Source of the DNA: Rhyzopertha dominica | Taxonomy: Eukaryota > Arthropoda > Insecta > Coleoptera > Bostrichidae | Assembly (NCBI GenBank): GCA_025024175.1 | Contig: QCXZ01000001.1 | Span: 11,904,001 to 11,968,000, forward strand | Length of the DNA stretch: 64,000 nucleotides | Direction: 5' to 3' | Part shown: in pieces, positions 37,515 to 49,115 of the stretch | How the letters are laid out: every line of letters begins with the position of its first letter | Position numbering within the stretch: the stretch's first letter is position 1 | Translations under genes and position numbers: made by a program | Notes under the pieces: model-generated | Seen by the model: the letters and a program-made list of their open reading frames with translations, nothing else | What the model was told of the DNA's origin: nothing | The model's database searches: none

Positions 37515-37985
37515 ACCTTATCTAAATGGCGGATGGAAACAAAACCATTAAAACCAAATAAGTTTGATCCAGTCTTCTACATAAACATTTAAATTTACCG
37601 CTGCTATTTTGCACTAAAATGGCGGACAATTGCGGTACTTTATCTATCTAGTGACTTTAGTTCCATCGCCTATAGATGAAGTACCGCAATAGCGAAGATT
37701 AAATAACTATTAGTTATAGTTATTTAATCTTTGGCAATAGGGCAAAAGTGGGGAATTTTTATGAAGGAGATTAGAGAGGAAATGAAACTATCAAACCTGA
37801 CCTTAAGGATTAGAGAACTGTCAGATATCAGGCTGTGTAGCACAGTGTTGTTTGACTTTTTCCTAGGTAATTGGCATCGCGTTTTATGCATCAGAACTTT
37901 AAGTCTGACAGTTTTATAATCTTTAATGTTAAATTTGATTGGTTTGGTTCCCTCTCCCATCTCTTGCCAATATTTGCCCTCAAAT
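37515..37985 (+). mobile_element. MITE-B tandem cluster
   Basis: Two related copies lie end to end. The right end of one (GCGGTACTTTATCTATCTAG) is at 37634-37652. A second copy begins near 37670 (GAAGTACCGCAAT) and runs to about 37980, sharing its whole body with 23633-23922 in inverse orientation. Examples are AACTGTCAGATATCAGGCTG and ATTTGATTGGTTTGGTTCCC. The second copy lacks the right inverted end. The first copy's left part resembles the 33760 copy. Confidence 0.75.
37695..37731. repeat. Perfect 16-bp hairpin inside MITE-B
   Basis: AAGATTAAATAACTAT and its exact reverse complement flank a 5-base loop. The hairpin interrupts the MITE-B left subterminal region and is absent from the 23633 copy, so it is probably a small secondary insertion. 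Confidence 0.85.
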
Positions 37986-38089
37986 GGCGGACAATAATAT
38001 AATATTAAGTTAACATTCGCTTACGGGTAGGTATATGTAGAAGGTATTGAGAAACAGTAGTTCTAGCAGAAGATACACAACGAAACATT

Positions 38090-38560
38090 AGTTAAATTAG
38101 TAACGAAGCCATATGCAGTGCTGCCAGATGGGAGGGACAATCCCTTTTTGGAGAGATTTTTTGGTTTTGTCGCGATATAAGGAATATTTTAAAAATTAGG
38201 GGGTTTTTATTATTTTGTGCAATCAGTTTTTTTGCAACAGTGGCGCCTAAGCTCTTCAGTACGCTGTAGAGTGATGACGTACCAAGCTTATGCGCTATTT
38301 TGTATACAAGCATTTTTATTTAGTTTTAGGACTGTTGATGTTTTTGTCTTTTTTATAAAACAAATATTTTTATTTACATAGAGAATTGTTTTGTTTTGTA
38401 TTTTATTTATACATTTTCCAAATAAAGATATCGATATTCTATTGTGACGGGATTTTTAACTCTGGAGAGGGATTTTAAGTATTTGTGGAGGGAGAAATAA
38501 TTGAGAAATATGGATAGATGTGGGGAGTCGCTCATTAATTGAAAACACAACTTGTTCTGA
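38090..38560 (+). repeat. Possible hAT-like left end and G-rich body
   Basis: CAGTGCTGCCAGATGGGAGG begins at 38116 and resembles CAG-starting ends of hAT elements. The following ~400 bp contain GGGATTTT-type runs (for example GACGGGATTTTTAACTCTGG). No mate end or duplication was found. Confidence 0.3.
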
Positions 38561-40320
38561 AGCTAAATATGTATACTTAATGAATGTGATATTCTTTTAC
38601 GTATAGAATGGTATCAAACACCATTAATACTTAAATAAATAAGAACCATGAGTGTCCATTTATTTAGCATTTCATTTATAGTTTCGCGGTATACCGTGCT
38701 TTCATTATTCTTCGGAAAATGAAAAACAAATTATTTTTTGGTGTTCATATTTGTAAATCGTTTCAAAGACTCCCATTATTAAAAATAGATCTATTTGATT
38801 ACTGCAAATATATTACATTATTTTGTTTCACAATTAATAAATGGTATCTGCAAATTCATAAATGTATATGTTTTCTATTTATAGATAGATTATATACACT
38901 TGGTATAATAATTGTTACATAGAAATACTGCGTGGTCTCCGAGAATGTTATGAAAACAAGCCAGACGAATATGAAACGAGTAAAGGAAGACATCATGCAG
39001 CTTACCAATCAGGCATCTTCTGCAGAAACCGACAGTATATTCAGAGAAACATCAAGTTGCCAAACCACTTCAAGCCTAGAAGTTTATTCGATAAACCACA
39101 GCCAAGACGGAAACCTGCATTTTCTCATGACTATTTCCTTCTCGTTTTTAGATAGTATTCTTACGCTATACAGCTGCAGTTAATTCACATTTGGAAATAG
39201 ATACTAATAAGGTATTCTAGTTAACAACTGTACCTCATACTGTAAATAATCTTTTGCAATAAATAAGCGATGTTTGGCGTCCTACTATTGCTATATTAAT
39301 GCTTTATCAGAACATATTATAAACAACACGCAAAGCTAATTCTTCCGCAGTCTTCACTGTTCGGCATTTCTCGATGCCAAAATGAAATTAGGACAGAAGG
39401 ACCTACCCCGGCATATAACAGGCCGTTCCTTGTCCGGTAATCGCATTATTCCCGTGTTCCATTTCAAATTTCATTACGTGCCACATTTTTGCCTAATTGC
39501 TCGTCGTAAGAGAGAGATTGAGGTCGAGTTCGCAGGCCTATCCGCAGAAAACCTAAATAAAATAATGGCCCGCGGTGGCTGCACATTTTGCAGCTCTTCA
39601 GCAGACTTCTGTATAAAAAGAGCAGGGATGTGGAACGCTTAATCTAGTGCGAAAAGTGCCTCGCAATTTGTCTTCCGGGAGGGAACAAATTTTCCTAGTC
39701 TGCGCTGCATTTTTCATTCGCATACGGCAAACGCGGTGTCGACGTTAAAGTAAACATTTATTTTAAAAATATCCATTAGATGCCTGCATACGCTTATTTA
39801 TATTCGTGTAGATATCTGGCATATATTTCCGGTCCCCTGACAGATAAGGGCAATCAGCGTATTCTTTGTAAAGAAGGCTCGCGTGTACAGTTTTTCCACC
39901 CCCTACGTTATCGCCCTACAACGCATTAAGTGAAACGTAAAGGAACTTCGCCAGACATTGCACGCGCTGCCTAACATGTGTTATACACTATTTGCTATTA
40001 TAATTTTAGGTCGCAGCGTGTTAGTTACACAAAACACGCTAGTGGTTTTTTTTCAAGCTCTTCCTTGCCTGCAGAATGTAAAATAATGAAATTAATTTTC
40101 CATCCATTTTCTTGTAAAGGCGGTATATCTCTTTAAATTTTAGATTAATCGCTTTGTGTACCATCACAGAAACCACCCAACTCTGAAGGGAATTATACTT
40201 GCAAGCAACGATCCAAGTCACTCATTATACGAACAGCCGATTACCGCTCACAATGGTTTACAACTATTACCTGAAGCTGTAGTAAATAACAGACGGGTTC
40301 GGCACGTTCCACTGTTTTGC
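38561..40320. other. Noncoding DNA with G+C-richer block
   Basis: No gene was recognised. The block at about 39350-40000 is richer in G+C and non-repetitive. It contains TATAAAAAG at 39612-39620 and an 86-codon open frame (39382-39642) without any recognisable domain. It is a possible regulatory or conserved noncoding region. Confidence 0.35.
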
Positions 40321-40324
40321 AGCG

Positions 40325-40623
40325 GAGTGGACCGTATCCAAAAGTTGTGTTTAGGCAGGAGCTGAAAATGGTTTCATTCCTGGATCCCTGTATCTTGGAT
40401 GCAAAAACTTAAAAGAAGCAAGCGCCCATTATCATTCTGATATGAATGCGGAAGTGTTTGAAAATTGGTTTAAAAACATTTTATTGCCCAAATTGCTACC
40501 AAACAGCGTCATAGTAATGGATAACGCTAGTTACCATTCGGAGCAACTGGATAAAATTCCAAATACAACAAGTGCCAATTCGTTTTCTAATAAAGTGGAT
40601 AAAGTTAGACTTGGTATAGTTTA
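40325..40623 (+). pseudogene. DDE transposase fragment (Tc1/IS630-like superfamily)
   Basis: GVDRIQKLCLG is followed, after a frameshift near 40355, by GAENGFIPGSLYLG and CKNLKEASAHYHSDMNAEVF. Next comes ENWFKNILLPKL, then NSVIVMDNASYHSEQLDKIP, where the Asp of VMDNASYH is the second catalytic residue. The family form is KG.R.i..HAG...GFIPG..L...K....DYH..MN...FE.WF...LLP.LP..SVIVMDNA.YH. The first Asp and the final acidic residue are absent, so this is a roughly 90-codon central piece. It is a different lineage from the mariners in the window. Confidence 0.82.
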
Positions 40624-41724
40624 ATCTTTGAAAAGTTACATGCGAAGGAATTGTTCTAATTTTCAAAATTTGTAGACACCGATAATTTGAAGCTGATAAA
40701 ACAAATGTTTGGTGAATATAGATGCATTTCGTTTTCAGATAGTTCACTAAATGAAGAGACAGTTTTCGTTTTTCTTTTTGTTTGTTACCTTTCGTATTTG
40801 CGACAGCAATAATGGTTCCGTCTCCTGCAATATTTTGCCAATTGTTTCTTCAGCAAAATTTTTAGAAGACCATGTTAGTATCGTTCAGTTTTTACTTGTC
40901 AGACGAATGTTCCTCATAATCATTCGCTCAAGTACGTATCGTTTCTTTTATAATTGATCTTTCCTGAGAAACATTTTAAACGTCAAGACCAGGAGTTCTT
41001 ACAAGAATTCCAAATTGTAATCTTGATATTTTGCTCTATTCTAATAACTTTAAAAGAAGTTTAAGATATTCTTTAGCTAGGTTTTTCTCATTCCGTCAAT
41101 TGAAATTTTCTAGGCCTTTCTTCTCGGTGTTGAAGCAAACTAATGCCGTCAGTGCCACCTAGGCGGAACTTTGCATACTTTCTCCGTGAGAGATGAAAGT
41201 TGGACTGGAAAGAGAAGTTTCTTATTTACACATACAGTACGTAGAGGTATTGTTTCTACACTCGTATATACTATTTTAACTAAACACTGAAATCCATTAA
41301 CTATTATTTGTTAGGTAAATTTACAATATCCTCATAATAATAGTAACTACATGTTTGGTGCTTAAACCCCTACTTGTTATCACTCATATTCGTTTACATT
41401 CGACAGCGTTCCCACCTTGCGAAGATTTGTATACAGTAGTCTCTGATTTTCAAAACGATGATGATTAACTTATTAGAAAACAAGCTCATTATTGGTACTA
41501 GACGCACCCGTACATGTTTAGGAATTTGGAAGAAACAGAGTACACAAAGGTTTTGCATCCTGGCGCTGATACAAGGTTTTATATTACACAATTTTAACGA
41601 CACGATTTTTAATATGTTTTCTTCAAAAATCCCCGCTGGCTGTGTGTTATATACACCCATANTNTTGAGGTGGGCAACTCTATCTTCAGCTCGATCTTTA
41701 ANATGTGGTAGGAGNGATATGTAG
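40624..41724. other. Noncoding DNA
   Basis: No gene was recognised. Four ambiguous bases lie at 41661, 41663, 41702 and 41715. Confidence 0.35.
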
Positions 41725-42035
41725 TCAACGTGGAGCTGAAATGAGTATGACCAAGGTTGATCATTCCAAATAATTTTATTCCGCTGAACTCTTTTTTCGC
41801 AGGGCTTTTCCAATAGATTATTATCGACCATAGCAACCTACGTCATAGTTCACAAAGCCATCGGTTAGGTGACGCATTCCCGATTTTCACTAAATAACCG
41901 GGCAATCGGCAATGTAAGCCTACAAACATCATATAGCCAGAACCAGGCAACGGGGTAGTTTGAAAATCTACAGCTAGATGACTCATTCCCGATTTTCACA
42001 AAATAACCTCTAAAGTGTGGCGTAAAACAAGTTCA
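41725..42035 (+). repeat. Dispersed repeat R1, copy 2, with a local duplication
   Basis: TTGATCATTCCAAATAATTT, TTTTTTCGCAGGG and TTTTCCAATAG align with copy 1 at 23440. Within it a ~32-bp unit is duplicated: GACGCATTCCCGATTTTCAC at 41872 and GACTCATTCCCGATTTTCAC at 41980. Confidence 0.65.
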
Positions 42036-43285
42036 CGTCAAAAATGCGAAAACGCACATATTTTCATATTTTGATAGGCCGTATCGTACTTTAGAACCTC
42101 TGCTAGACTGGAGCAAGTCTGGCAACGGGGATTACAGTTATGCATTGAATATAGTCATGCCACGCTACTCACATTACTGCGCATGTAAGTAAGTACATTA
42201 CTCTAATGATACAGTGTCCATAAAAGTAACGCATAAAATTCACAATAAATTCTAAAATTCGAAAAAGCACTGGAACAGGTAATTTAACAATCAAAGTGGG
42301 CACAGGTGGAAAATTGTTATTTAGCACGTGCATAAAATAACGTTCAAAAAATTACATAGAGAAGTATAGGCAAGCAAATATTCAAGGTGTGATCAGTCAA
42401 TTTACAAATTGACACACCTAATCGATCCATATGCACCTTATAAAATAAAGATAAAGAAAGTAACGTGGATTTACGTGGCTGGTAGGCACTTTATGTTCCT
42501 TCCGACTGCATTAAGTTCTTGTTGCATATCTTGAATTAAGGAAGATAGTTCCAAAAATAACGAAAACATCGTAGTATCGATAGACAAAAAGTTCTCATCT
42601 GTAGATTACAGTGAAAATGAAAGAATTCGGAATCTAGAAATGCTGGAATCTACAGATGATAACCCTTTGTCTGTTGATACTAATCACGTTTTTTTTTCGG
42701 AATTGTTATTGTTTAGCAAGGGCTTGGTCCAGGCTGAAGTAATGTAAAAGTTATCAAAAACCGATTTAATAAAAATAAACCATTGCAATCAAAACAGACT
42801 GAATTTATGTTGAGGCGAGAAACACCAGTCATCATACAGTTTGTCAATTATTTAATGTGGAACCACAAAACAGACCTATTGATAATCTACTATAAGTAGA
42901 CTAGTTGCACCATCTCACAAAACGAGTAATGTGACGGATCTAGTCATACCAAATTATAGGGGAGCCGAAATATTAGACATTTTTTTGGAAGCCGAAGAAA
43001 ATCTGCACCTTCTTTAGGTGACTATAAACGACGATGTACACCACTCAACAGTGGGCGAACTTTATCAAAATCAAAAATTTCACCCTTATGAGATGCAATT
43101 GATCCGTAATCTTCAGGATGATGTCCGACGGTTTTAATTTTGCTAACCTGGCCTGACCTGACCCTAACTTTTTAAGAAATATTCCGACGANGCAACTTTT
43201 TTTAATAAACGTCATAGTTGGTCGTCACTATTGTCGCTACTAGGCACGAGAAAATCCACACTGGTTTTGGTACACCAGGCGTCCG
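42036..43285. other. Noncoding DNA
   Basis: No gene was recognised. An imperfect palindrome (AGGTGTG...GTCAATTT / AAATTGACACACCT) lies at about 42386-42419. Open-looking but interrupted reading around 42540-42740 shows no known motif. One ambiguous base lies at 43191. Confidence 0.35.
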
Positions 43286-43289
43286 TCGC

Positions 43290-43530
43290 TTGCTTGATGG
43301 CCTTTTTTGCTTTTGCAGAATGCCAACCCGATCGCCAGAATTTACTCCCTTAGATCCTTTCTCGGGAATCAATTAAAAAGTAGAGTATACGTAGGTCGTT
43401 CACAAGCAGTGGAAAAATTACAAGCTTCAAAACGATTCGGAAGCGTCCCTGGTTTTGCCGGCGAATTCCAGCTTTTACGGATTGCCGATACGTGGCGCCC
43501 CATGTTAAATGTTTAATTTTTGAATAAGTT
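43290..43530 (+). pseudogene. DDE transposase C-terminal fragment
   Basis: The frame at about 43320 reads PTRSPEFTPLDPFS, then shifts to GNQLKSRVY. This matches the third catalytic region of arthropod DDE transposases (WPPRSPDLTPLDFFLWG.LKS.VY), in which the Asp of PLD is catalytic. A Cys/Arg-rich tail (FCRRIPAFTDC) follows in another frame. Only about 80 codons remain. It probably belongs to the same broad lineage as the fossil at 15220-16175. Confidence 0.6.
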
Positions 43531-44748
43531 AAGCACAATGTGACACAGTTTCCTTTTTACTGGTTAAACGTTAAGTTTTATTTTCATTTCAAGTTGTAAA
43601 ACTACAAACACCAACCGTTCATTTTATCGCCATAACTATAAAATGGCTGTATAAAAACAATGCTTATCGTAATTTAACAATTAAGAAGCTATGTATCAGC
43701 GCACATCCATTCGTTTTTCTGCTCTAAGCCACCTTAAATTTCGCCAAATCGAATGTTAAACTACGAATTTAGCAAACTATGATAAGCTCAAAAACGCTTA
43801 AAAAGTAATTGAAACTTGTAAAACAGTACGTAATTTAAAAAATGGAACGCCTAACCTTATCCGTCTGTTCAGAGCATATTAAAAGTATGATGTTTTTGAG
43901 TTTAAATAAGACGATAAAAAAGTTTAAAAATCTTACACTTGTAAATTGCGGCCATCTACCGGTGTCATTTAAAACCTCTATCGCCCTCTTTTCTCTTTCT
44001 AAATGAGGGCCATTTTTGTATCACGACAGATGGCAAAGTTTGTAATCCTTTTAAGTGGTTATCCGTATCCAGACGTTCAACGCATTGTCCAAAATGTCTA
44101 CGTGCGACTTCGGCAATGTCAAGTTGTAAAATTCATTAAACGTTTTTGTTTTATTTGTCAACTTTATATTCATGCACATTTGGAATAACCATTTTTCCAG
44201 CTGTGACCATTTTTGTGCCAAATGACATTCTTTAGATAATAAAGGGCTCAAAGGCATCTTTTGCAAATGGTTCTGATTAAAAAAAGTCATATCTTCGTCC
44301 CAATAACAGACTGCTCTGTTTCAGGCAACAAAATAAATCTCTTTTTAAATTTAAGTCGCCTGTTTTAGTGGGTTTTTTTTCAAATTTTTGCAAATAAACT
44401 TTATTCTGAATTTTATGGATTAATTGATGAAGGCTTTAAATAAGTCTTATTTATTTTAGAAAGTGATAACAAATTACACATACTGAATACATAACAATTG
44501 TTACTCTTGAAGGGCAAATTTCTTAAACTGAAGCAATATTTAGGAAGCATTACCTTACACCGCCAGTAATTTGTATTGACTTTATAAATGATGTGGTTGC
44601 GACTTCCAAAAATAACCATCACTCTTTCTTTATATACCAATACTTCAGAGATAAACCCAGTCTATTAAAAATGTTTAGTTGGAATTAATTTAGCTTTATA
44701 TTTGAACACAACACACAATATTGGTTAGTGTTTATAGTCCTATATGTA
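43531..44748. other. Noncoding DNA
   Basis: I see nothing recognisable in this stretch. Confidence 0.35.
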
Positions 44749-45047
44749 GTTATTTATTGTATTATCGGGATAGAGGACTAATAAAACTGACTTATTGGCT
44801 GCCGACCAGTTTCGTGGAGTTTATTTTTTTTATCCACTTTTTGTCCACTTTTACACGGCTCAGCTGTTCTAAAATTTTTCAAAAATGTCATTGAGGATTT
44901 TTAATTGTAATGTGTAACTATTTGTATAATTTAAGAAGAGCTGAGACTTGAAAAAGTGGACAAAAATAAAGAACTCCACGAACTGGGCGGCAGCCAATAA
45001 GTCAGTTTTATTATCTAGTCCTCTATCCCGATAATACAATAAATAAC
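44749..45047. repeat. Foldback MITE with ~110-bp arms
   Basis: The left arm starts GTTATTTATTGTATTATCGG and continues AGAGGACTAATAAAACTGAC and GGCTGCCG. The right arm is its near-perfect reverse complement (GTCAGTTTTATTATCTAGTC ... AATACAATAAATAAC). The similarity continues inward through the TTTTTGTCCACTTTT/AAAAAGTGGACAAAAA and CAGCT segments, so almost the whole 299 bp can fold as one hairpin. The right arm carries a 4-base insertion (TCTA). No coding region or clear target duplication was found. Confidence 0.88.
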
Positions 45048-46240
45048 AACAGACAATCTTCTTTACATCGTAAAAATGAAATATCTTAAATAAAAGATTG
45101 GTACATACAGTGATATTGCAGCAAATACATTGCAAGTCGTCCTTTATTCAGGTCAACTGAAAGGCACGCAAAACAGTGACAACAATAAGCAAACAGCGGC
45201 GATATCTGTAATCAAACGGTAGTAGGAGTATAAGTAGTATAAATGGCAGTCGTTAATACTGCTAAATTGTTAGTTGATCTCTGAACGTTACGTTTTCGAT
45301 TAAATCGACTTTATCTGTTTCTATATCCGAATCAAAAAAAGTCGTATATAATCTTCCTTCGTATTTAATGATTTCAAGTTATTTAAAAGAGTTATATGAA
45401 GCCATAGGTGCCCCAGGAATATGTTCTACATTTGAAAACTTTAATCGCATGAAAATTGAATACCTGTTAATATAACTAGGGTTTTATCAAAAGTCCCTTC
45501 ATTTCATCCTACATTAAGTAAATAAATTAAATGAACTGCCCGTACGCACGTAACTATTAGTGTTTATACCCTTCATAATGTAATAAAATGCGTGTTCCGG
45601 AACGCGGTTTTAGTTTACATTCCCCCTTTATTATACCTGGCTGAAAACAATGCGTGTGTCCACGAATCTCCTGACAATTACCTTAATGAAGCGGGGTAAT
45701 TTATTAAATGGATTACCGTGTCATCCCTGCGGGCAATTTTGTATGGGGTGGCCGGCCATGCTAGATTTTCACGTCGTCGTACACAAAAAATGTTGTAAAC
45801 ACAACGTGAATCACGACGGTGCGATGCCTAGGGGGCGATAGCGTCGTCCCCGGTATAAAAAATGAAGTGCGCGTCCGTAAAATTTTGTGTTTTATTATGG
45901 CCGCGTCTGTTTATTATTCACGGTTATTCTGATTTTTCTTATTATGTAAATAAATTATATGAGGTTCCGTTTTGTTAGCATGCTGCTGAAGGTACTTAAT
46001 TTGAATATCAAATGGGAACGTCTACCTACATCTCAAGGGAACGCTCCACGTAGCCGCTGACGACGACCTCCAAATGCTGTCAGAGAAAAACTGATTTGGC
46101 TGGTTATCCCAGTCCATTAGGGAGTTCATTCATTATGACGCCTTGTCTACACGAAATACGAAGTTTTGCAATTAATTTATCGTCCCTGCCTTCTCGGTAG
46201 AATCAAGACACAACTTCGGATAAAATAAGATGACTCTAGA
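45048..46240. other. Noncoding DNA with G+C-richer block
   Basis: No gene was recognised. The non-repetitive block at about 45550-46200 is G+C-richer and may be conserved noncoding DNA. A 63-codon frame in it has no visible domain. Confidence 0.35.
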
Positions 46241-46242
46241 TA

Positions 46243-47316
46243 CGAGGCATGTTTTTTAAGTAAGTACCGTTTTGCGATTCCGCCGCCGCAGCGCTACGGT
46301 CGGCGTTCCGCGCATGCGCTCTGGTTACCTACATCTCTTGTCTACGCACTGACGCCATTACAGTTTGATTCTTCATTGTATACGTTGTTTACTGAGTGTT
46401 TAAGATGCCTCCGACAATCGTGACTCCCGCCGATTGTGAAGTATGGGCTGTTATACGATTTCTTAGTGCTAAAGGCGTAAAACCGATCGATATTCATCGT
46501 GAGATCTGTGAAGTTTACGGACAAAACATTATGAGTGATGGAATGGTAAGGAAATGGATGAGAGCATTTAAAGATGGCCGCACAAATGTGCATGATGAAG
46601 AACGGAGTGGGCGTCCTTCGGTCGTTAATGAAGATTTGGTGCAGAAACTAAACGAAAAGGTGAGAGAAAACAGACGCTTTACAATTTCATCATTGTGCAA
46701 CTGCTTTCCTCAATATTCTCGTAGTGTTTTGTATCGCATTGTGACCGAGAACTTACCGGAAATTGTGTTCACGTTGGGTTCCGAAAATGTTGACGGATTT
46801 GCACAAAACCCAACGTTTAGGCAGTGCATTGACTTTCCTTGCGCGGTACCACAATGAAGGTGAAGATTTTTTAGACCAAATTGTTACTGGTGACGAAACA
46901 TGGGTGGCCTACGTCACACCAGAATCGAAACAACAATCCATGGAATGGCGACATTCATCATCACCCAAAAAAGTGAAGTTTAAGCAAACAATTTCTGCCC
47001 GGAAAATCATGTGCACAGTTTTTTGGGACAGAAAAGGAGTATTGCTAGTGGAGTTTCTGCCTCGTAATGAGACAATCAATGCAGCATCTTATTGAAAGAC
47101 ATTGAACAATCTGCGTCGTGCAATACAGGCGGCAGAATTTTATGAGGAGGGTATTCAAAAACTGGTGCCACGTTATGACAAGTGCCTCAATATTCACGGA
47201 AATTATGTAGAAAAGTAGATTAAGGTACAGGCTTTCATGTAAGATAAAATTATTGCGATATCTTTGCACGTCTTTTTTTAATTCCAAAACGGTACTTACT
47301 TAAAAAACATGCCTCG
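46243..47316 (+). mobile_element. Mariner element with perfect 32-bp inverted ends
   Basis: The left end (46243-46274) starts CGAGGCATGTTTTTTAAGTA, and the right end (47285-47316) is its exact reverse complement over 32 bp. The TA target duplication is at 46241-46242 and 47317-47318. At 1074 bp it is about 200 bp shorter than typical mariners, owing to an internal deletion in the transposase. It is the youngest-looking element in the window. Confidence 0.95.
46405..47218 (+). pseudogene. Mariner transposase, frameshifted and internally deleted
   Basis: The start is ATG at 46405 (MPPTIVTPADCEVW). N-terminal HTH: VIRFLSAKGVKPIDIHREIC. Second HTH: SDGMVRKWMRAFKDGRTNVH, followed by the GRP linker (ERSGRPS). 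A frameshift near 46760 moves the reading to the frame continuing CSRWVPKMLTDLHKTQRLGS. The first catalytic Asp is in VTGDETWV. MCTVFWDRKGVLLVEFLP follows, then a TGA stop at 47092. After LNNLRRAIQ there is a deletion of roughly 85 codons, so the HDN and PSD motifs carrying the second and third catalytic Asp are gone. Reading resumes as AEFYEEGIQKLVPRYDKCLN and ends at TAG 47216-47218. It cannot encode active transposase but keeps intact ends. Confidence 0.93.
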
Positions 47317-47318
47317 TA

Positions 47319-48052
47319 TTATAATTTTATTTCTCAGATCCCCTTTGGCCGATTGACAATTTATTGTTGAAAAATCTATAGTAATTGAATAGCGCATACA
47401 GAAAACAACCTCAAAAATGCAAATTTCAAACTTTAAGGTATAAGTACGTCAGCACATCAGATATTGATGATACTGAACCTACGAGTATTACTGCAGTCTA
47501 AGCCTTTGACAATGTAGTATAACAAGCCCGGAACTGTATTCCCGCTAGTACCACGACATCACACTAGTAGCCGAGCGTTTTGAACGGAGGGGTAATATGC
47601 AAACATTCGCAGGAGGTGCTTTCTTTTAGTCCTAATAGTCCTCAGAGTTTTGAAAAATAGCCCTGAGTGGTTCCATTTTCCTATATATCGCTATACAGCG
47701 ATATCGGCCACTACTGTGACATCACGCTATGCGTTCCTGACTCGTTAGAATGTCAAAGGCTCCGGTAGAGCGAATTCGTCAAATGCTAATTTTAAATTCT
47801 GTTTCACAAACCATAGAAAGTTATTGTTTTCATTTACAAAAATCACAAGATAAAAGAAACTCTTGCCGACGTCGAATATATATATTATATTTGTACACTC
47901 AGTTTCCTGTTAATAATCTAAACTCTATTTTCTCTTTCCTTTTTTTAGGAATTCGGTTTAGAACCATCAAACATCAACAAGTATGGGTAAAGCTTTAACT
48001 AAATACTCTACACTGTGCGTGTCGTTTAGACTATCTTCCTACTTTTGACGAC
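47319..48052. other. Noncoding DNA
   Basis: A perfect palindrome, ATATCGCT ATAC AGCGATAT, lies at 47685-47704. No gene was recognised. Confidence 0.4.
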
Positions 48053-48055
48053 TAA

Positions 48056-49115
48056 GAGCCGTTTGCCACTATACTTATTTAAGTATTGAAATAAGTTCTT
48101 AAAATTATTATACGGAAACTGGATACGCGCGCCGTTGCAGTACAAGAAATTAGCCCACGTTCTATTTTCTTGTACTGAACTTCCATACTTCGTATTAAAA
48201 CTAGGCAGATCGATGCGCACTAACCTGTTTTACCGTTTATAAACAAAACGTTCATAGAACCTACTTTTCGAACCTACGCAATAAGCAGGGTTGTGAGATT
48301 AGGTAGCTTTTGTACTCATATCGGTGAAATAAACTTTTGAATAGGGGCTATCTGTTATTTTGGGCTGACTGCATACTACCAGCTAATTAATACATCAACA
48401 TGAAATGCAGTTTTAGGCCTCTTAAAATATGTATGTTGGTGTGAGTAAACTTTTGACAACCCCGGGAACGTGATGTGTTGTCATGCTTTTATAAATGAAA
48501 TGTAAAGGAATGCTTTCACGGAATTGTGTACCTTGTTTCCCTATTTTGTTATGGACAAGTTCAAACCATTTTTCAAATGAAACTTTGCTCATTTGTATGC
48601 TGCTGGATCTTCTATTAGCAGCTCTTCTTTCAGCACATTTAAGAAGCCATGAACATTCATTCTGCTTGCAATATCATTGTTAGTATCAACGCTGATGCAT
48701 TTAATAATTTTTTCAGTCAACAGGCATTTTTTTACTTTTAACTACAAATTATGGTAATTCGGGGTGACCACAAACACAAACAACAGTAAAAGTAATTGTT
48801 TATGAGTGGGTTACATCTAAGGTTTACTTTTCTCTAGCAGTAGAACAGACCTTACATTGCATTTGCTATTGTATAAAGACGAAATTTAATAGATTACGGT
48901 TAGATTAGCTTTACGTGGAGAAAATCATGATTAGAACTACAAAAGGGCGCACGCGCACGTATTGAAATACTTACTGAAAAGAATTTGTAATTACAAATTG
49001 AGAACAAAGCCCTACGCTTATTTCTTGTATTGTAACGGCGCGCGCATCTAATTTTCAGTATAATAATTTTAAGAACTTATTTCAGTACTTAAATAAGTAT
49101 AGTGGCAAACGGCTC
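48056..49115 (-). mobile_element. PIF/Harbinger derivative with ~108-bp inverted ends
   Basis: A 1060-bp element. The left arm starts GAGCCGTTTGCCACTATACT and the right arm is its reverse complement, with similarity extending about 108 bp (48056-48163 and 49009-49115) through TTCTTAAAATTATTATAC and GCGCGCCGTT. Flanking TAA at 48053-48055 and 49116-49118 is the 3-bp TWA duplication typical of PIF/Harbinger. A minus-strand transposase remnant inside supports this assignment. The long arms and short body make it a foldback-like, non-autonomous derivative. Confidence 0.88.
48422..48725 (-). pseudogene. Harbinger (HARBI1-like) nuclease N-terminal remnant
   Basis: The minus strand reads SRMNVHGFLNVLKEELLIED, PAAYK, then a stop/frameshift, and from ATG 48592 MSKVSFEKWFELVHNKIGKQ, GTQFRESIP. 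HARBI1-type transposases have the same order (F..L..EL...D...Y..F.RMS...F..LL..V...I.....RE.I.). The DDE catalytic domain further downstream is absent: after about 48500 the frame loses resemblance and stops at 48424-48422. The residual frame from the ATG is 56 codons. This is recognised from family pattern only and no search was run. Confidence 0.65.

Noticed and set aside
39382..39642. 86-codon frame as a gene
   Set aside because: No recognisable domain and no splice context; retained only as part of a G+C-richer block.
47560..47740. Paired GACATCAC motifs as transposon ends
   Set aside because: They are in direct, not inverted, orientation and lack a target duplication.
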